DNA of 22,914 bases from a virus. Location: the IMG/VR virus record IMGVR_UViG_3300017969_000161, positions 1-22,914 of that record; one strand, given 5' to 3'. Shown one piece after another: positions 19,575-22,914 of this stretch. The notes under the pieces are model-generated. The model searched no databases. It was not told the origin of the DNA and saw only the letters and a list, made by a program, of their open reading frames with translations. How positions within the stretch are numbered: position 1 is the stretch's first letter; each line of letters starts with the position of its first letter. A program made the position numbers and the translations under genes.

Positions 19575-21953
19575 TTAAATAAATCTTACAACTTCAAGTT
19601 TTGTTTCATTGACAGGTATAGTTGTCAAATATAACTTATTACCCACAATTACATATTGAGTTGGATCTTGCAATTCACCCTCTAAGAACACTAGAAGTTT
19701 TTGTTCGTTATATGTATCTTGCACAGTTCCGAATGAATGCTTCTCAAATACAAGTTCTCCCATATCAAAAATCTGCTGTGAACCATTACACTTGAATACT
19801 AGTTTCTTCGTTTCTAAGTCAGTCTCACTTGAAGTTCCTGAGTATGTTGTAATATCAAAGATACCTTGCACTTCAATAAACGCATCTTGAGCAGGTGCAG
19901 TATTAAATGTCAGTGTAGTTCCACTCAAAGCATATTCTTCATCTCTAAGTACTTTACCATTGATTACTACAAGAACACCAAAGTCGTTAGGTGTAGTTGT
20001 TGAGGTGAACGGAATTGTGAATTGCGTAGCAGAACCAGTTCCTCTTAATACTACTTTTCTTCTATTCGTTGCCGCGACTTCTGTACACTTCAATACTTTA
20101 CAATCAATAACAGAACCGAATGCTGGATGTTCATCAAAGAAACATAACTTATTTTTCTCTACAAAATAGGAATCATCATTCTGATACACACCATCAATAT
20201 GAACAATAACACTATCGTCAGATGATGGATGTAATTCGATAAGACCAGTTGCTTCATCTAAAAGTCGAATAAACATGTGGTCACCAGCACCAGTTGATGC
20301 AATACCAGTCATTGTTACTGTCTTAGCGTCTTGTGTATTATGTCCGGCGCCAGGAGTAAGTGTTTCAAACATAATCAATTCGACTTTTACTGATTGGTCA
20401 GTTGAACCAGGATTTCCCCCTAGTGTCAAAGTTTGACCAGATATTGACCATGTGTCTCTTGCCTGAATAATACCATCAACAATAACTAAGAACATTTCTT
20501 CATTTGCGGCATTAGCAGACTGAGTTGAGAATGTTCCATGTCTGCTTGTATAACCAGATGCGGTTGTAAATGTATTTGATGAACCGTTCGATACCCATGT
20601 TGCACGACTAATTGCTGTGTCTGCTAATAGTGAAACATCATCATTACCTATCAGACCTTGCAAATCTCTGATTTCAACTTTAGGTGCTTGGTCATCAACG
20701 CCAACTCTAGAACCAATATTTACTACTTGATTTGATGCTCCAGAACCTTCATTGAAGTCTGCGGAAACTACAGTGTACTCATCAAACGGTTGAATAATAC
20801 CATCAATAGCAACAATCAAATCTGCTTCATCAGTTGATAAGTCATAAGTTGTTTCTTTTTGATATACGTTATTCGTAGTGTCCCAGTGATGATTATTTAC
20901 ATCAAAGTATTGTTGACCTTCATTATCTGTGATTGCAGTGATAGTCAATGTCGCATCGTTAGTTGAACCTGATTGAATAATTGTCAATACTTCGTTATTT
21001 TGATAGTTGTATGCAAATTCACCGTTTGCTAAGTCGGTATTGATTGTAACACCAGTCACCTGACCACCAGATGCGGTGATATTTACTCTGAATCCTTGTC
21101 CAGACCCGCCTCTTGCTTCTAGATTGTTTGCTGTTGTATATCCTGAAGTACCTACGCTTGTTGGTCCACTAATAGTTGTTGGTTGACCATTAATGTTTTT
21201 ACCCATCAGAACTCTTCGGTTAAGATTGGTATACATTGTGCTTTTAAGACCTCTAAATTCAATTGGTGTATTTTCAGTCAATACACTTTCATGAACATAC
21301 TTATATTCGTTTACAAGAGCATACTCATTATGATTTGACATTACAGATGCACTTGCACCGCCTCTAAAGACGAGAAGATTGTTTTCAGCATCAGTCTTTT
21401 GATGCATAGGAACAATATTCTGCAATCCATCGGTGATTGCTCTCGTTCTTACAATTGCCAGACTGTTTGATGCTTGCACATTACCAGATGGATCAATAAC
21501 ATCATAGATACCTCTGATTTCAAGTTCAGTATTAATTGACGGAATTTGTGTCAAAACTACTTTATTTGCAACTAGAACATAATCTTTATCTTGAAGAATA
21601 TCACCATTTTTAGTAACAATAATTGAATACTCATCAGGCGGTGTAAATCCACAATCAAATATTCTTGTTGAACCATCACATAAATATGTTTTGCTTCTTA
21701 CAGATTGAAACTCGGATGCTTTCAGTGCTTGAATAATTACTTCTGCGCCGCTTGCTGGTGCATCTGAAAGAAGTACTTTATTAGGATGTTTGAATACAAA
21801 ATCTTGGTCGTTTAGATACACACCATCAATATACACCGACATTTGATTGTCGCTGAGTGGTATGAATTCTGTTGTAAATATCTTACGAACCCCATCGGCA
21901 ATAAACCTTTGAGTTCTGATATTATTTCCTTTAGTTCTTCCGATGTAAGGCAT
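19575..21953 (-). CDS. Large tail-fibre-like protein of repeated beta modules
   Basis: The 792-aa protein begins MPYIGRTKGNNIRTQRFIAD. About seven copies of a 60-80 residue module can be seen (roughly residues 13-75, 89-149, 379-430, 451-530, 562-621, 633-700, 717-792). Each has the pattern V-x-x-D/N-G-x-x-x-x-x-x-x-Y followed by L-x-F/L-x-x-x-P and a closing strand, for example VYIDGVYLNDQDFVF and VHIDGVYQNDDSYFVEKNKL. An insert at about 260-345 (GGSGQGFRVNITASGGQVTG, then VTI) resembles another module common in marine phage structural proteins. I infer a virion fibre or spike protein, possibly carrying the adhesin-like paralogs encoded just downstream. No enzymatic motif is seen. Confidence 0.85.
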   Translation of the reverse strand: MPYIGRTKGNNIRTQRFIADGVRKIFTTEFIPLSDNQMSVYIDGVYLNDQDFVFKHPNKVLLSDAPASGAEVIIQALKASEFQSVRSKTYLCDGSTRIFDCGFTPPDEYSIIVTKNGDILQDKDYVLVANKVVLTQIPSINTELEIRGIYDVIDPSGNVQASNSLAIVRTRAITDGLQNIVPMHQKTDAENNLLVFRGGASASVMSNHNEYALVNEYKYVHESVLTENTPIEFRGLKSTMYTNLNRRVLMGKNINGQPTTISGPTSVGTSGYTTANNLEARGGSGQGFRVNITASGGQVTGVTINTDLANGEFAYNYQNNEVLTIIQSGSTNDATLTITAITDNEGQQYFDVNNHHWDTTNNVYQKETTYDLSTDEADLIVAIDGIIQPFDEYTVVSADFNEGSGASNQVVNIGSRVGVDDQAPKVEIRDLQGLIGNDDVSLLADTAISRATWVSNGSSNTFTTASGYTSRHGTFSTQSANAANEEMFLVIVDGIIQARDTWSISGQTLTLGGNPGSTDQSVKVELIMFETLTPGAGHNTQDAKTVTMTGIASTGAGDHMFIRLLDEATGLIELHPSSDDSVIVHIDGVYQNDDSYFVEKNKLCFFDEHPAFGSVIDCKVLKCTEVAATNRRKVVLRGTGSATQFTIPFTSTTTPNDFGVLVVINGKVLRDEEYALSGTTLTFNTAPAQDAFIEVQGIFDITTYSGTSSETDLETKKLVFKCNGSQQIFDMGELVFEKHSFGTVQDTYNEQKLLVFLEGELQDPTQYVIVGNKLYLTTIPVNETKLEVVRFI

Positions 21954-21970
21954 GTGTTACTTCTCTCTCT

Positions 21971-22306
21971 TTACGGTGTAAATTCTAGTGCATTGACAAC
22001 AACATCAAGAGAATTCGCTCTAGATGCTTTCACCTTTACAATCTCTCCATCGTTCAAGTTAATAGGTCGCTCTAATATTGCTCCTAAGTTTGCTTGAACT
22101 GGATAAAGATATGCTACATGAAACTCATTACCTGCGCCATCGTCAATAACAATATTAACGTACAAGTCTTCTAGGTTATATGTGTTTGTAATGTAGATTG
22201 AGTGAATGACCGCATACTTACCACTAGGTACCGTGTATAAAGTACTTCCTGAACCTGTGGATGATGCTCCACTCACTTTTGTATTTTTAAATATACCTGT
22301 TGCCAT
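21971..22306 (-). CDS. Small virion-type protein, function unknown
   Basis: The 111-aa protein begins MATGIFKNTKVSGASSTGSG and has a beta-rich core with LYTVPSGKYAVIHSIYITNT (23-42), LYVNIVIDDG (48-57) and a closing LDVVVNALEF. The VPSGKxAVIxSIxITN pattern is common to small phage neck, head-fibre or tail proteins of marine phages; an exact role is not recognisable. It is the first gene behind a TATAAATA promoter and precedes the 792-aa fibre-like gene by 17 bases, so they probably form one unit. Confidence 0.8.
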   Translation of the reverse strand: MATGIFKNTKVSGASSTGSGSTLYTVPSGKYAVIHSIYITNTYNLEDLYVNIVIDDGAGNEFHVAYLYPVQANLGAILERPINLNDGEIVKVKASRANSLDVVVNALEFTP

Positions 22307-22328
22307 TTTTACTTCCTATCTATATTCA

Positions 22329-22336
22329 TATTTATA
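22329..22336 (-). promoter_or_regulatory. Late promoter for the 111-aa and 792-aa genes (TATAAATA)
   Basis: Exact T4-type late octamer on the minus strand between the stop of the partial fibre-like gene (22341) and the ATG at 22306. Confidence 0.83.
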
Positions 22337-22340
22337 ATAC

Positions 22341-22914
22341 TTATGACATTGCAATTGCAAAGAAACCCAAGTCTTCGCCAAGTGCAGGTGGCGCAACTAG
22401 ACTTCTTGCAAGTTTCTTCAATGCCCCACCATCTGACGCATCTGCGATAATCAAGTCATCAGCATTTTGAACTGTTGTTGCTCTTGGTAGACCATTTACA
22501 AGGTTAGTAACAGAACCAGTTTGGTCTAGTGAAGATGCCACTACTGAACCTGACGCGATACTTGTTGCAACTGACATTGTAGTATCTTGTAAGTCTGTCA
22601 TAGTTGATGATACTGTACCAGTCACATCACCAGTCAAAGTAACTGTGAGTGATGGATCATTCAATGCAACGTCAAGGTAAAATCTGTTATTAGCATCATC
22701 ATGATTTAGTGTAATGGTATTACCAGCACCCGGAAATGAACCGCCTGTATTAGATGTATTTTCGAATGAACCAATGTAGTCATACAATGCTTCAACACCA
22801 GTTGCGGTAAGATTATCAAAGTCACGATTTGTCTTTGCATCAATCAGACCAGTAATTGTTGTGTAGAAGTTTGCATCATCGTTAATAGCGGCGGCAAGTT
22901 CATTCAGTGTATCA
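22341..22914 (-). CDS. Fibre-like structural protein, C-terminal ~190 residues (cut by window edge)
   Basis: The frame is open to the right edge, with one leftover base at 22914. The earliest visible residues, DTLNELAAAINDDANFYTTI, are a repeat typical of marine T4-like fibre or structural proteins. They are followed by a Thr/Ser/Val-rich region with SLTVTLTGDVTGTVSSTMTD and a C-terminal DDLIIADASDGGALKKLARS. The true start lies outside the window; a TTG at 22787 is not a credible start because the frame continues upstream. A TATAAATA promoter for the next gene follows its stop by five bases. Confidence 0.82.
   Translation of the reverse strand, partial: DTLNELAAAINDDANFYTTITGLIDAKTNRDFDNLTATGVEALYDYIGSFENTSNTGGSFPGAGNTITLNHDDANNRFYLDVALNDPSLTVTLTGDVTGTVSSTMTDLQDTTMSVATSIASGSVVASSLDQTGSVTNLVNGLPRATTVQNADDLIIADASDGGALKKLARSLVAPPALGEDLGFFAIAMS

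Noticed and set aside
22341-22787. The right-edge gene as a complete 148-aa protein
   Set aside because: Its apparent start is a TTG and the same frame continues with fibre-like sequence to the window edge, so the gene is truncated, not short.
1-22914. tRNA genes, CRISPR arrays, insertion sequences, integrase or attachment sites, homing endonucleases
   Set aside because: Looked for by eye on both strands; nothing with the required structure or motifs was found.

Overview
The window is a structural and packaging gene block of a T4-like myovirus. Every supportable gene is on the minus strand, so transcription runs from high to low coordinates. In that direction the order is tail-fibre/adhesin-like genes, then homologues of T4 genes 13, 14, 15, 16, 17, 18, 19, 20, 67, 68 (by position), 21, 22 and 23, ending in a second tail-tube-like gene cut by the left edge. 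The DNA is AT-rich and tightly packed. Genes 13-23 are close to cyanophage/pelagiphage-type T4 relatives in length and motif, and several accessory modules resemble ones recalled from marine myoviruses. A marine host (SAR11-like or cyanobacterial) is therefore likely, but the host cannot be read from the sequence. No tRNA, integrase, homing endonuclease, insertion sequence, CRISPR array or auxiliary metabolic gene was seen.

Right part (about 15.4-22.9 kb): a fibre-like gene cut by the right edge, a 111-aa virion-type protein, a 792-aa protein built of repeated beta modules, a tandem array of five paralogous 174-188 aa proteins, a 288-aa protein with a possible fibre-chaperone-like segment, and a 131-aa beta-rich protein. 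This looks like the host-recognition section.

Middle (about 7.6-15.4 kb): neck proteins gp13 and gp14, tail terminator gp15, a 123-aa beta protein, small terminase gp16, an 85-aa conserved-looking protein, large terminase gp17, sheath gp18 and tube gp19. Left part (1-7.6 kb): portal gp20, a 59-aa gp67-like core protein, a 599-aa prohead-core-type protein with repeated LxE motifs, a 118-aa beta protein, protease gp21, scaffold gp22, major capsid gp23, a terminator, and the start of a tail-tube-like gene. Together these cover head assembly and maturation, DNA packaging, neck closure, and tail assembly.

Regulation appears to be T4-type late transcription. TATAAATA (or GATAAATA) lies in almost every intergenic gap wide enough to hold it, ahead of gp23, gp22, the 118-aa/gp21 pair, gp19, gp18, gp13, the 288-aa gene (twice) and the 111-aa gene. 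The most striking regulatory element is upstream of gp13. There a perfect 12-bp hairpin with a T-tract holds the Shine-Dalgarno sequence in its 3' arm and the late promoter in its loop/5' arm. Other notable points are the fibre-paralog array with gain or loss of HxH motifs, the polyprotein-like core protein, and two identical ATGAGTGA start/stop overlaps around the terminase genes.
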